From Ulvibacter antarcticus (GTDB lineage Bacteria; Bacteroidota; Bacteroidia; Flavobacteriales; Flavobacteriaceae): a stretch of DNA of 64,000 bases. The position numbers were made by a program, and so were the translations under genes. This document shows, one piece after another, positions 35,394 through 46,100 of this stretch. Position 1 is the stretch's first letter. Every line of letters starts with the position of its first letter. Location: assembly GCF_003688405.1 (NCBI RefSeq), contig NZ_REFC01000012.1:744001-808000 (forward strand), written 5' to 3'. The notes under the pieces are model-generated. The model ran no database searches and was not told the DNA's origin. It saw only the letters and a list, made by a program, of their open reading frames with translations.

Positions 35394-36935
35394 TTACAAC
35401 GGAATATTCCCATGTTTTCTTTTTGGAGAATCTACTGTTTTGGTCTCTAGCATCGCGAAGGCTTTTAATAATTTCCGTCTTGTTTCCTTCGGAAGAATAA
35501 CCTCATCAATGAAACCTCGTTGTGCTGCTTTGAACGGATTTGCAAACTTTTCGGCATATTCGGCTTCCTTTTCTGAAAGTTTCAGTTCCGGATTTTCAGC
35601 TGAAGCAATCTCTTTTCTAAAAATGATTTCACTTGCTCCCTTCGCTCCCATTACAGCAATTTCGGCGGTTGGCCAGGCATAATTGATGTCGGCACCAATA
35701 TGTTTACTGTTCATAACATCGTAAGCGCCTCCATAAGCCTTACGGGTAATTACAGTTACTCTAGGAACTGTTGCTTCACTCAATGCATATAGTAGTTTTG
35801 CGCCGTTTAGAATTATTCCATTCCATTCCTGATCTGTTCCTGGTAAAAATCCGGGCACATCGACTAATACAAGTAACGGAATATTAAAACAATCGCAGAA
35901 TCTGGTAAATCGCGCGGCCTTTCTCGAGCTATCTACATCAAGAACTCCCGCCAAACTCATAGGCTGATTCGCAACTATACCTATACTCCTACCTCCTAAC
36001 CTTGCAAATCCAACAATAATATTTTCGGCGTAATCTTTATGGACTTCAAAGAATGAATCTATGTCAATAATTCCCTTTATAACATCATGCATGTCATAAG
36101 GCTTATTCGAGGAGTCGGGAATGATGGTTTCAAGTTGCTCTCTCAATTCATCTCCAAGCTCATAAGGAAGTTTTTCTGTAAGGATCTTGTTGTTCTGCGG
36201 TATATAACTCAACAATCGCTTTATTTGATTTAAACAAACAATATCACTGGCAGCTGTAAAATGAGTTACGCCACTCTTAGTAGCATGTGTTCTCGCTCCA
36301 CCTAATTCTTCCGAAGTTACATTTTCATTAGTAACGGTCTTCACCACATTAGGACCGGTAACAAACATATAACTACTATCCTGAACCATTAGGGTAAAAT
36401 CTGTCATCGCAGGTGAGTATACTGCTCCACCGGCACAGGGTCCCATTATTGCTGATATCTGCGGAATCACACCTGATGCCTGCACATTTCGATAAAAAAT
36501 ATCTGCATATCCACCAAGCGATCGCACTCCTTCCTGAATTCTCGCACCTCCCGAATCGTTTAACCCGATCAATGGAGCACCCACACGAACTGCATGATCC
36601 ATTACTTTACAAATCTTTTCGGCATGAGTTTCAGATAATGCACCTCCAAAAACCGTGAAATCCTGAGCGAAAACATAAATTAAACGCCCATCTACAGTAC
36701 CATAACCGGTAACTACACCATCTCCATAATAGATTTCCTTATCCATATCGAAATCGGTAGTTCTGTGTGTTACCAGAATTCCCATTTCTTCAAACGAGCC
36801 TTCATCGAGTAGATACTGAACCCTTTCTCTTGCTGTTAATTTCTTTTTTGCATGTTGTTTTTGAATTCTTTTTTCTCCGCCACCCAGATGTGCTTCAGCA
36901 ATTTTTTTCTGTAAACTTTTAATATTATCACTCAT
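35394..36935 (-). CDS. pccB: acyl-CoA carboxylase carboxyltransferase subunit (propionyl-CoA type)
   Basis: A 513-residue carboxyltransferase of the PccB/MmdA family at full length. The N-terminal crotonase-like half shows [26 protein letters not shown] and [13 protein letters not shown], the acyl-CoA oxyanion region, then [12 protein letters not shown]. The C-terminal half has [12 protein letters not shown] and [11 protein letters not shown], the biotin-binding signatures. It transfers the carboxyl group from biotin to propionyl-CoA, giving methylmalonyl-CoA. It is last in the three-gene operon. The mutase genes at 52.3-55.8 kb would use its product. Confidence 0.92.
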   Translation of the reverse strand: MSDNIKSLQKKIAEAHLGGGEKRIQKQHAKKKLTARERVQYLLDEGSFEEMGILVTHRTTDFDMDKEIYYGDGVVTGYGTVDGRLIYVFAQDFTVFGGALSETHAEKICKVMDHAVRVGAPLIGLNDSGGARIQEGVRSLGGYADIFYRNVQASGVIPQISAIMGPCAGGAVYSPAMTDFTLMVQDSSYMFVTGPNVVKTVTNENVTSEELGGARTHATKSGVTHFTAASDIVCLNQIKRLLSYIPQNNKILTEKLPYELGDELREQLETIIPDSSNKPYDMHDVIKGIIDIDSFFEVHKDYAENIIVGFARLGGRSIGIVANQPMSLAGVLDVDSSRKAARFTRFCDCFNIPLLVLVDVPGFLPGTDQEWNGIILNGAKLLYALSEATVPRVTVITRKAYGGAYDVMNSKHIGADINYAWPTAEIAVMGAKGASEIIFRKEIASAENPELKLSEKEAEYAEKFANPFKAAQRGFIDEVILPKETRRKLLKAFAMLETKTVDSPKRKHGNIPL

Positions 36936-36948
36936 AGTAATTATCTAA

Positions 36949-38394
36949 TTAATGATTTGGAAGACGTAGTTTTTGAGCGTCCTTCACATATTGAAACAAA
37001 GCTACTTTGGCAGCGATCTTCGCTTCAGCCTCTAGTTGTTCTTTCATTTTTTCTTCGGAATAGTAATTCTTCACGAAATGTGTATTAAAATTTCCACTTC
37101 GGAATGCATCATGCTCAAAAACAAACTTTCCGAAGGGTAGCGTAGTACTAACACCTTTCACTTCAAAACTGGAAATAGCATCTATCATACGTTGTATGGC
37201 CTCATTGCGAGTCTTTCCGAAGCAGATCAGCTTAGACAACATGGGATCGTAATAAATAGGCACTTCCATACCTTCTTCAAAACCATCATCCATTCGAATA
37301 TTAGCTCCGAAAGGTGGTCGATAGAGCTCTAAGGTTCCCACACTCGGCATGAAGTTATTTAAGGAATCTTCGGCATACACCCTCAATTCCAACGCATGTC
37401 CGTTTATCTGAATATCATCCTGAGAAAACTCAAGGACTTCACCGTTGGCTACCTTAATCTGCTGTTCAACAAGATCAATTCCGGTGATCCATTCGGTAAC
37501 AGGATGCTCCACCTGCAGACGAGTATTCATTTCCAGAAAGTAAAAGTTCAGATTTTCATCCAATAAAAATTCAACGGTTCCTGTTCCTACATAATCACAT
37601 GCTTTTGCCACTTTCACAGCAGCATCTCCCATTTGCTTTCTCAATTCGGGCGTAAGTACCACGGAAGGAGCCTCCTCCACAACTTTTTGATGTCTTCGTT
37701 GAATACTGCACTCTCGTTCGAAGAGATGGATAATATTTCCATGCGTATCGGCTAAGACCTGTATTTCTATATGACGCGGAGAGGCAACATACTTTTCAAT
37801 AAATACCGAACCATCACCAAAAGCATTTTCTGCCTCACTAATAGCACGTTTCATTTGTTCCTTTATTTCTGAAGCGTTTTCAACGATTCTCATCCCTTTT
37901 CCTCCCCCACCAGCTGATGCTTTTATAAGAATAGGAAAGCCAATTTCATTTGCCACTTCTGAAGCCTTTTCAACATCAGTAACTGCTGTATCGATCCCAG
38001 GGACCATAGGAATATCGTAATTTTTAACGGCCTCCTTCGCAGCAAGTTTACTTCCCATTATACGGATGGCGTGTGATTTTGGTCCAATAAAGATCATTCC
38101 GCTTTCCTCCACTTTTTCGGCGAAATCGGCGTTCTCACTTAAAAACCCATAGCCGGGGTGAATTGCATCCACGCCTAACTCTAATGCAACCTTAATAATG
38201 TTATCTCCTTTTAAGTAAGATTCGGACGAAGGCGGAGGGCCAATTAATACTGCTTCATCGGCAAAACGAACATGCGGTGCATTTCTATCTGCTTCAGAAT
38301 AAACTGCGACCGTTTTTATTCCCATTTTTTGAGCCGTTTTCATAACTCTAAGCGCAATCTCTCCTCTGTTGGCTACTAATATTTTTTGTATCAT
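36949..38394 (-). CDS. pccA: acyl-CoA carboxylase biotin carboxylase subunit
   Basis: A 481-residue biotin carboxylase without an attached biotin domain. It begins IQKILVANRGEIALRV, has the ATP-grasp loop KASAGGGGKGMR near residue 160, ERECSIQRRHQK near 230 and FLEMNTRLQVEHPVTE near 285, all as expected for AccC/PccA. It carboxylates biotin on the small carrier protein encoded immediately upstream with a two-base gap. The C-terminal extension (about 445-481) is helical and charged. Confidence 0.92.
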   Translation of the reverse strand: MIQKILVANRGEIALRVMKTAQKMGIKTVAVYSEADRNAPHVRFADEAVLIGPPPSSESYLKGDNIIKVALELGVDAIHPGYGFLSENADFAEKVEESGMIFIGPKSHAIRIMGSKLAAKEAVKNYDIPMVPGIDTAVTDVEKASEVANEIGFPILIKASAGGGGKGMRIVENASEIKEQMKRAISEAENAFGDGSVFIEKYVASPRHIEIQVLADTHGNIIHLFERECSIQRRHQKVVEEAPSVVLTPELRKQMGDAAVKVAKACDYVGTGTVEFLLDENLNFYFLEMNTRLQVEHPVTEWITGIDLVEQQIKVANGEVLEFSQDDIQINGHALELRVYAEDSLNNFMPSVGTLELYRPPFGANIRMDDGFEEGMEVPIYYDPMLSKLICFGKTRNEAIQRMIDAISSFEVKGVSTTLPFGKFVFEHDAFRSGNFNTHFVKNYYSEEKMKEQLEAEAKIAAKVALFQYVKDAQKLRLPNH

Positions 38395-38396
38395 AT

Positions 38397-38882
38397 TTAG
38401 ACTTCAAATTCGATTAACAAATCCCCTTTATCCACGGTTCCTCCCGTTGTAATTTTAAGCGATTTAATAACGCCATCGCGTGGGGACACTAATGCATTTT
38501 CCATTTTCATCGCTTCCAGTACACAGAGTGTATCACCCTGATTAACCTTCTGACCTTCCGAAACAGAAACTTCCAAAATCAAACCCGGCATCGGCGCATG
38601 AATTTCGTTTGTTACCGTGTCTTCACCTAATGAAAGGCCCATTTCGGCAATTAGAGCGTCTAATTCATTTTCTATTTTTACTGTATAACTGTTACCATTT
38701 ATCTGGACTGTATAACATCGCTTATTGAAATCAGCTTCAGTTATTTTCGCTATGATGGAATTGTGATTCACAACAATATGTGACTCATTATTTTTAGACA
38801 CAATATCGAGCATTTCAGTGTCCTTCCGAAGTAAAGAAAACTCAAAAGAATCGTTGACAACGGCTTTAAATTTTGATTGCAT
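38397..38882 (-). CDS. biotin carboxyl carrier subunit of acyl-CoA carboxylase
   Basis: A 161-residue protein whose last 75 residues are a biotinyl domain with the acceptor Lys in VLEAMKMENAL, preceded by APMPGLI. The first 85 residues form a small beta-rich domain that probably binds the carboxyltransferase. It is the first gene of the operon, so the three-subunit arrangement is carrier, carboxylase, transferase. The separate carrier distinguishes this enzyme from the two-subunit PccAB of animals and most proteobacteria. Confidence 0.9.
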   Translation of the reverse strand: MQSKFKAVVNDSFEFSLLRKDTEMLDIVSKNNESHIVVNHNSIIAKITEADFNKRCYTVQINGNSYTVKIENELDALIAEMGLSLGEDTVTNEIHAPMPGLILEVSVSEGQKVNQGDTLCVLEAMKMENALVSPRDGVIKSLKITTGGTVDKGDLLIEFEV

Positions 38883-39206
38883 TTATATAAATTTTGATAA
38901 AGATAAGCTTTGTGGAAAAATGCAACAAATAGTGAGGCAATGATTACAGATAACTTCTAATTAATTACCGTAAATCAATTTTTAAGAGTGTGTTTAAACC
39001 AGCGATTGGCTCAAGTCTCGAAAAAGGATCGTTGTTTTACGACATGAAAATCAACGTGATTTATTTAAAATAAGGGAACAAAATTGTTTTAAATTCCTTA
39101 ATTTCAAGTCTTCAAATAAAAGCCATTTACAAATGGTCGTAATTAGTCTTCTCCCCTTCTGACTAATTGCAAATAAAAAAATTGTTCATTTTTTAACCCA
39201 GTTTAG
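38883..39206. other. divergent intergenic region with a hairpin
   Basis: About 320 bases between the carboxylase operon and the STAND-like gene, transcribed in opposite directions. The only clear structure is AATTAGTC at 39141-39148 with GACTAATT at 39161-39168, an 8-bp perfect stem that lies about 40 bases before the STAND start and could be an operator or terminator. No gene is seen. Confidence 0.45.
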
Positions 39207-42200
39207 ATGGATTTTTCACCAAAACGTCGTCGTTCCTTAGGAAAGAAGAAAGCGCAATCGCAGCAGCAAATTTTTGTAGGACGAGAGAAACAAATAGAAC
39301 AATTCACCTCCAATTTAAAACTAAACCCAAACGACAATTCATTTAAGAACATTTTCTCTATACATGGACAAGGTGGCGTAGGTAAAACCACTCTATTAAC
39401 GTATTTCAAAGAACTTTCTGAAAATCATGGTGCATGTTCTGTCCTTTTAGACATGGAAGACATACAATTATATCCAATTCCGTCGGTGATGGCTAAGATT
39501 GCAAGTCTGTTGGAGGAAAATGGTTTTGAATTTAAAAAGTTCAATAAACTTTATAAACATTATTTGCGCAAACGAAGTGAATTGGAAGGGGATCCTCATC
39601 GACCTGACAGTCTTTTAGATAATGTTGCGAGTAAAAGTTTAAAGATTGGCGTTAGTGTTGCCGCCGAATTTATTCCTGGTGGTGGAATTGTAAAAGATTT
39701 ACTTCCTATTGATAATCTTGCCAAAAAGACAGGCGAACTAGCGGATTTTGCATGGAGGAAGTTCGACAATAAAGAAGATGTGGAATTAGCGCTTTATCCA
39801 TTGAAAAAACTCACTCCCGTATGGCTAGATGAATTATATGATTGCTGCGATGAGAAAAATATAATTTTAAACCTGGATACTTATGAAAATTCAAATCCTA
39901 ATCTCGATAAGTGGTTCGCTGAGTTATTGGAGGAGAAATACGGCTACGTTCCTGATAATATTACATTGGTTTTTAGCGGAAGGAATAAGTTAGACTCCAT
40001 TACATGGAAAGATTCATTGGGCTTAATATCTTATATCTCACTACTCCCTTTTACAAAAGAAGAGACTAAAGAATTCCTTTTAAAGAAGGGTGTTATTGAT
40101 GAAGATGTTATCGCATCGATTATCTCAATTTCTGGCTGCTTACCAGTTTATCTTGCTCTTCTAGTAGATGAAAACCCGGATCAGATGGCGCATATTTCAC
40201 ACCCAAATGAAAAGGTTGTGGAAAGGTTTCTTAGACATATCACAAATCCGGAACAAAAAAAGTTAGCGCGTCTAGCGTCTCTACCTAGGAAATTAAATGC
40301 CGATATTATAAAGAGGTTGTTAACTGTGGAAGATAAACATATAGACCTTCTATTTAACTGGCTTAAAGACAGGCCATTTGTGCAAAACAGAGGTGGAAAT
40401 TGGATTTACCATCCAATTGTACGAAAACAGATGCTGCATTATACGAAAGGCGAATCGTTTGAAACCTGGGAACAAATTCATACTGACTTAGCTGATTATT
40501 ATACCAATCTAGCGGTGAGAATAGAAAGCGAAGAAGAAGAAAAGAATTTTGCGGATGACGAATGGAGAAGCCTAAGCTTAGAATCATGGTATCATAAATT
40601 ATGTGCTAATTATAAGAGATACTTACCCGAATTTATTAGATTTTTTGTGCTTTCTGGAATGAAGAAGGTGCCATTTGAAGACCTAACAATTTATGGAGAG
40701 GTTCTCTCTCAGGCTGGAGAATTGACAGAATCTATCGAATGGGGAGATAGAATAAAAAATGGAATTGGTAATTATTTGTCTTCGGAAAATGATATGGGAT
40801 TGGATCTATTTACATCTCTTATTAATTCTGAATACCACAACGATATTGAGAGCAAGGCATATTGTCAGAATGCATTGGGGGTCGTATATAGTAAACTAGG
40901 GAAATTTAATGAAGCGGAAGCAGTGACCCTAAAAGCCATCGAAATATTACCCACCTATACCCGAGCTTACAGAAATTTAGGAAATCTTTATAGACTAGAA
41001 GATAAGAAAAAGAAGTCCATCACATATTTTAAAAGAGCATTGGAACTTGAACCCGAAAATATAGGATGCTTATTTGGGTATGGTTATGCATTCACTCATT
41101 TTAAGCAATTTGACGACGCAATAATTCAGTATAATAAAGTATTACAACTAAAACCAGACTTAGCAACCACTTTAAATAATTTAGGGTACGCATATTTTGC
41201 TAAAAAAGACTATGATGTGGCAATAAACAATTATGAAAAAGCGCTAAAAATACAACCCGATTATCAATTGGCCTGGAATAATCTGGCGATTTTACATGTT
41301 GAGCAGAAAAATTATGAAATGGCCATTGATTGTTTTCTGAAGCTTGTTGAATTGGACGCCAAGAATCACTTATTTTATTATAACCTTGGATGGCTTTATT
41401 ATGGTGAAAAAAAAGAGTTTGATTCCGCTCTCAAATATTTAGAAAAGGCCATCGAAATTAAACCCGACTATTTCGAAGCGATGAATACTATGGGGCTCAC
41501 TTACAATGAACTGAAACAATACGATAAAGCTATAGCTACTTATAATAAAGCATTGCTAATACAAAAAGACCATCATTTTACTATAAACAATTTGGGCAAG
41601 GTCTATTTTGATTTAAAAAAAGACTATGACAAAAGTATTGCACTTTTTAAACAAGCCATTGACCTGCAGCCCGATAATCACACCTATTGGTCAAATTTAG
41701 GTCTCGCCAAATACATTGGCAAGCTGGATTATAAAGAGGCGATCAAATGTTTTGAAAAAGCGTTAGTGCTTAAAAATGATAATCCTCTAGATTTAACAAA
41801 TTTAGGATCTGTTCTAGTTAGGAGTGGAAATGACATCGATAGAGGTATAGATTGCTTGAAAAAGGCAATAGAAATTAATCCAGACTCTTATTTGGCTTGG
41901 TATAATTTGGGTTATGGTTACTCTAGAAAGTTAGATTTTCTGGAAGGTATACGATGTTTTTCGAAATCAACGGAATTAAATCCGGATCATGCACTTGGTT
42001 GGTTTTCAAAAGGGATATCACTTAAAAATGCGAAGAAAGATTTTTCTGAAATGATTAATTGTTTTGAAAAAGCGGTAGCATTAGAACCACAAAATGCCGA
42101 ATATCTAAATACTTATGGGTTTAATCTATTGATTCAACACAAAACTGAAGAAGGTAAAACACAATTATTAAATGCGTGGAGCTCTAAAAAGGAGAATGTT

Positions 42201-42416
42201 TTATTCGAAATACCAATGAATATTGGCCATTGTTATTATATGCAGCGTGAAAATGAGCAAGCTATAGATTGGTACAAAAAAGCAATCACATTATGCAAAG
42301 ATGAACCGCATTTCTTTAAGGGAATGGCATCGGACTACGCAGATTTAAAGATGAAGACTCTTGGAATAAAGGAAACAGACTACAATCAAATGATTGAAGA
42401 TTTAAAAAAAGGTTAA
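39207..42416 (+). CDS. STAND-like P-loop NTPase with C-terminal TPR array
   Basis: A 1069-residue protein. A basic N-terminus (KRRRSLGKKK) leads to FVGREKQIEQF near residue 24, then Walker A GQGGVGKTT at 54-62, a Walker B-like ILNLDTYEN near 215, a sensor-like VFSGRNK near 250, and a winged-helix-like region to about 470. About 14 tetratricopeptide repeats run from about 555 to 1050, with units such as AWNNLAILHVEQKNYEMAID and YNLGWLYYGEKKEFDSALKY. This is the architecture of STAND NTPases (NB-ARC/NACHT related) in which repeats sense a ligand. No effector domain is fused, so it may act on a partner. It faces the CHAT gene tail to tail. Confidence 0.85.
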   Translation: MDFSPKRRRSLGKKKAQSQQQIFVGREKQIEQFTSNLKLNPNDNSFKNIFSIHGQGGVGKTTLLTYFKELSENHGACSVLLDMEDIQLYPIPSVMAKIASLLEENGFEFKKFNKLYKHYLRKRSELEGDPHRPDSLLDNVASKSLKIGVSVAAEFIPGGGIVKDLLPIDNLAKKTGELADFAWRKFDNKEDVELALYPLKKLTPVWLDELYDCCDEKNIILNLDTYENSNPNLDKWFAELLEEKYGYVPDNITLVFSGRNKLDSITWKDSLGLISYISLLPFTKEETKEFLLKKGVIDEDVIASIISISGCLPVYLALLVDENPDQMAHISHPNEKVVERFLRHITNPEQKKLARLASLPRKLNADIIKRLLTVEDKHIDLLFNWLKDRPFVQNRGGNWIYHPIVRKQMLHYTKGESFETWEQIHTDLADYYTNLAVRIESEEEEKNFADDEWRSLSLESWYHKLCANYKRYLPEFIRFFVLSGMKKVPFEDLTIYGEVLSQAGELTESIEWGDRIKNGIGNYLSSENDMGLDLFTSLINSEYHNDIESKAYCQNALGVVYSKLGKFNEAEAVTLKAIEILPTYTRAYRNLGNLYRLEDKKKKSITYFKRALELEPENIGCLFGYGYAFTHFKQFDDAIIQYNKVLQLKPDLATTLNNLGYAYFAKKDYDVAINNYEKALKIQPDYQLAWNNLAILHVEQKNYEMAIDCFLKLVELDAKNHLFYYNLGWLYYGEKKEFDSALKYLEKAIEIKPDYFEAMNTMGLTYNELKQYDKAIATYNKALLIQKDHHFTINNLGKVYFDLKKDYDKSIALFKQAIDLQPDNHTYWSNLGLAKYIGKLDYKEAIKCFEKALVLKNDNPLDLTNLGSVLVRSGNDIDRGIDCLKKAIEINPDSYLAWYNLGYGYSRKLDFLEGIRCFSKSTELNPDHALGWFSKGISLKNAKKDFSEMINCFEKAVALEPQNAEYLNTYGFNLLIQHKTEEGKTQLLNAWSSKKENVLFEIPMNIGHCYYMQRENEQAIDWYKKAITLCKDEPHFFKGMASDYADLKMKTLGIKETDYNQMIEDLKKG

Positions 42417-42920
42417 GCCTGAACTTTTGCAATCGTAATCATCTATAAATAAACCACTGAAAAATCAGTGGTTTTGGTCGGGGTGGCAGCCCCGATACTT
42501 CGGGGGAACCTGCAACCTATAAAAGGGATATCTTTAATTAAAATTGTAAACCAACTGAATGCTCAAAGATAAAACTCCAATTGCTTAAGTTAAATGCACA
42601 AAAAAACCACTGATTTCTCAGTGGTTGATGTCGGGGTGGCAGCCCCGATGCTTCGGGGGAATCTGCGATCTCTAATATTTGATAATATTTTTATAAACAA
42701 TTCGTCGTAATGGACTCACACATATTTTCCCAAATTTATGGCACAAAAAAACCACTGATTTCTCAGTGGTTGATGTCGGGGTGGCAGCCCCGATGCTTCG
42801 GGGGAATCTGCGATCTCTAATATTTGATTATATTTTTATAAACAATTCGTCGTAATGGACTCACACATATTTTCCCAAATTTATAGCACAAAAAAACCAC
42901 TGATTTCTCAGTGGTTGATG
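42417..42920. repeat. 145-bp tandem array carrying tRNA-Pro 3' ends, palindromes and terminators
   Basis: The unit marks GCACAAAAAA (42596, 42741, 42886) and TCGGGGTGGCAG (42631, 42776, 42921) repeat at exactly 145 bp; a more diverged copy lies at 42451-42518. Each copy has the terminator-like CCACTGATTTCTCAGTGG and the 3' end of tRNA-Pro(TGG), in which the T-loop bases are replaced by the palindrome CCCCGATGCTTCGGGG. The last copy joins the real tRNA gene, so the array grew from its 3' end. Confidence 0.88.
42894..42917 (-). terminator. terminator of tRNA-Pro(TGG)
   Basis: On the minus strand AACCACTGA pairs with TCAGTGGTT around a GAAA loop and is followed by seven T residues. It starts four bases beyond the tRNA end. 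Identical hairpins are present in each upstream 145-bp copy, at 42604-42625 and 42749-42770, and a variant at 42454-42475. Confidence 0.85.
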
Positions 42921-42995
42921 TCGGGGTGGCAGGATTCGAACCTGCGACCTCCTGCTCCCAAAGCAGGCGCGATGACCGGGCTACGCTACACCCCG
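42921..42995 (-). tRNA. tRNA-Pro (anticodon TGG)
   Basis: The minus strand folds as a 75-base tRNA. Acceptor arms CGGGGTG and CACCCCG pair, A73 is at 42921, the T arm has GGTTCGAATCC and the anticodon arm is CCTGC-TTTGGGA-GCAGG, giving TGG after T33. C1-G72 again fits proline. The hairpin CCACTGAGAAATCAGTGG followed by T residues, at 42896-42914, is its terminator. No CCA is encoded. Confidence 0.94.
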
Positions 42996-43118
42996 AAAAG
43001 TGAGGTGCAAAAGTAATTAATTTATTCCTTCCTGCAAGCTACTTACTGAAAAATCTTTATTTTTTTTAAGTCCGATCCAGCTAGCTTAATTAGACCCAGT
43101 ATTTTAGCAACAAAGTGA

Positions 43119-46100
43119 CTATTTACCTTTCTTTTTTGGCTTAGCACTAACTTTCTTTACGACTGGCTTAACAGCTTTTGTCGCTTTTTTAGTCCCCACC
43201 TTGTTCTGTTTGCTCTTAAGATGTTTTTTGGCAGCTTCTAAAGCCTCTTTTAGTTCTCCTGTATACGATTTAAAATTATCATCTATCTTTTCATCTTTAG
43301 CTATTCGTCGATCATAGAATTCGGTGTTAGTATCTGCTGCTTTTTTCAACGCATGTATCAGAAATTCAATATGTTCAATTTCTGCAGTCTTCTTAGCTAT
43401 TGAGCCCGCCTTTTGCCAAACTGTTTTAAATTCTTCAATGAAATTCTTCCATTTTTTAGAAGTTTTATCGTCTTCAGAAATTAACAATAAGCACAAATCT
43501 ATATTCAGGTAATCAATCATATCCCAATAATCCAGATTTTCTAAATTAGATTTTTTCTGAAGTTTTTCATGTTCTTCATCAAGATTTTTGACGTAATCGG
43601 AATCTGTATTAAATTCATAGACCTTATCCTCGAATGTGAATTTTCCTTTGCTTTTATAAACACCATTATATTTTAATATCGCCGCTAATTCAATCATATT
43701 AGTAAGTGCGTATACCTTCTGTTTGTTGTTTTCGTGTGAATACGCTCTCGAATAATAAGCATAGGCGCCTTTGTATGCACGAATTCGTTCATTGAATCCT
43801 ACAGCAAGCATAGACAATCGTTTGTAAGCACTTCCCAACAGGGTTAAACGTTCAGATGTAACACCTGCGTTCACCAAAACACCTAAATCAGGGATTACCC
43901 TAAAATCCATTGCTAGGTAAGCGATATTACGGATCTCCTCACGTTCTTTTTCTCTGTCATTTTTCTTTTTATCCTTAGGATCTATTTTAATCTCAAAAAA
44001 TTCACGGACGAACGATTTAGCTCTGATATTACAATACCTTTCCATACATCTAAAAGAGAATTCGGCATTCTCTAACTTCAGGAGTTTTTCGTAGCCTTCA
44101 ATTGCTTTTGCATATTCTCCCAGTTCCTGATAAATTCTCGCTTCTTTCTCCATTATGCGAGGTGTAATTTCCACATCCCGCTTAACCGCCTTAATTATTG
44201 CGTTTAAATCGGATAGATAATTCTTATCAATTCTGGTAGCCATTTCCAGCTTATTGAGAAGATTATCTAAATCCACTTCCGCCTCTTGTGAGGCAATGTA
44301 ACTAGGACTCCACGTACCTGAAAAAGAGCTAATTTGCTTCAATTTAAAGAAGGGATCTCCATAACATTGATAAGCTCCCCAGGTATTATTCTCCGGGTAT
44401 TCCTGATATACTTGTTTACGAGCATTTTTTACAGCATCTCCAAAATTACAGCCGGAAAACATTCCTGAGTAAAATGATTTTGCAAAAAGGCTGGCTGCGG
44501 CATCATCAATTGCCCATCCGGCAGCAACCACCGCTCTTACGCCCATTCTTATTAACTGAGTTCCAATGTTGGCAGCTAGTTTATAACGGTTCTCATAATA
44601 TTTTGAATCTTCGGAACTTGAGTAACCTAGATGGCAACAGTTTATAAATACTAATTCAGGTACCACTGCCATTTGTTGGATCGCAAAAACAGTTAAGAAT
44701 AAATCTTTTCCTATCACCATTCCAGATTTCTTTGGATCATCCGGGTTATATATTCCGTGTCCGGCTAAGTGAATAATCGAATAGTCTTTACAGAATAAAC
44801 TTCTAATTATTGTTGCAGCATCGCTACCTATAATATCATTTACGGGATAGCCCACTCCTTCCAAAACCTCTTTTACTTCTAATCCTTCTCGTTTCGCACC
44901 CTTTAGCTGACCAATAAAACCATGTAAATTGGGATCAGCAATCACTAAAGCATCATTAGCTGCAACACGTTTTATGTTTACTCTAAAGTCTTTTGTTTTT
45001 AACTGTCTTATCATTCCAGCATCGATACACAACGGATCTGCATTTGTAGTGTTATCCTGTAACAATTCCCAAGGATAGGATGCGGTGTCATCATCAAGAA
45101 TCCAGAACATATTTCCTTTTCGTTTGAGCTTCTCTTTGAATTCATTCGGAATTAAAAGCTCAAATAATGTCTTTGCTGTACAATCATTCCAATTGTGATT
45201 ACGTGATATTTCAGAAACAAACATATCTATCAAAGATGTACTACTCTGAAGCTCCACCTCTTCTTCCCTTGAATCTCCTGTAGAAACACTAAATAACATA
45301 CTTGACATCTTATCTTTAGACTCGTCTTCAGTTTTTCCAACAATTGTGATCCGTTTCCACCAATCATCTGTAGTATCTAAAGGAATCATTTTTCTAACCC
45401 CTAGAAGATTTTTTATTTTCTTATTACCAATTTGAATATTGTACGATGAATTTTCATTTTTAGCAATCTTATTAATTACATACATGCAATTCAATGCCCT
45501 GTTTTCATACAACTCTACAAATTCTAAATGTCCTATTGTTTTGTAGCCTTCTTCGAATAACATTCTTATTTTAACATTCGCACGATTCACCCCTTCAATA
45601 ATTGCCTTTATGGAACTTTCAACCGACAATCCTCCATATCCTGATCCAATTACTAAAGCTGAAACACCCACGGTGTTATTCATGCTGTTGTCTCCACGAA
45701 TTCTAAGCATATAATTTAATACACCCTGTTCTATCGTTTTGGTTAGTTGAAAAGAAGTGAGCTGATCAGGTTCACCTAGCCCAACAATTATTGACCCAGG
45801 AAAATCACTTCCCGGAAGTCGATCAAAATAGGAATGTGTACTAATTCCGCCGGGATATAATCCCAAAAAGTGATTGGCCGACAAGCTATCGTTCAAATAA
45901 CGATCGATTGCTTTCTCTGCCGAAAGAATTCCGTCGTTAAGAAAATGGCCTGCAAGTATTGGATACGAAGCGTACCTTAGATCTCCATTGCTAATTGTAA
46001 CATTTAATGGTAGTATACTTCCCTCAGGTGATTTAGTTGCACCTACGCCAAATATTGTATGTGCCAATCCACCTTCAGAAATATCAAAATCCAGATCCGG

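Noticed and set aside
42417-42920. Possible extra tRNA genes in the 145-bp array
   Set aside because: Only the 3' arm is present and its T loop is replaced by a palindrome; the anticodon arm and D arm are missing, so no functional tRNA can form.
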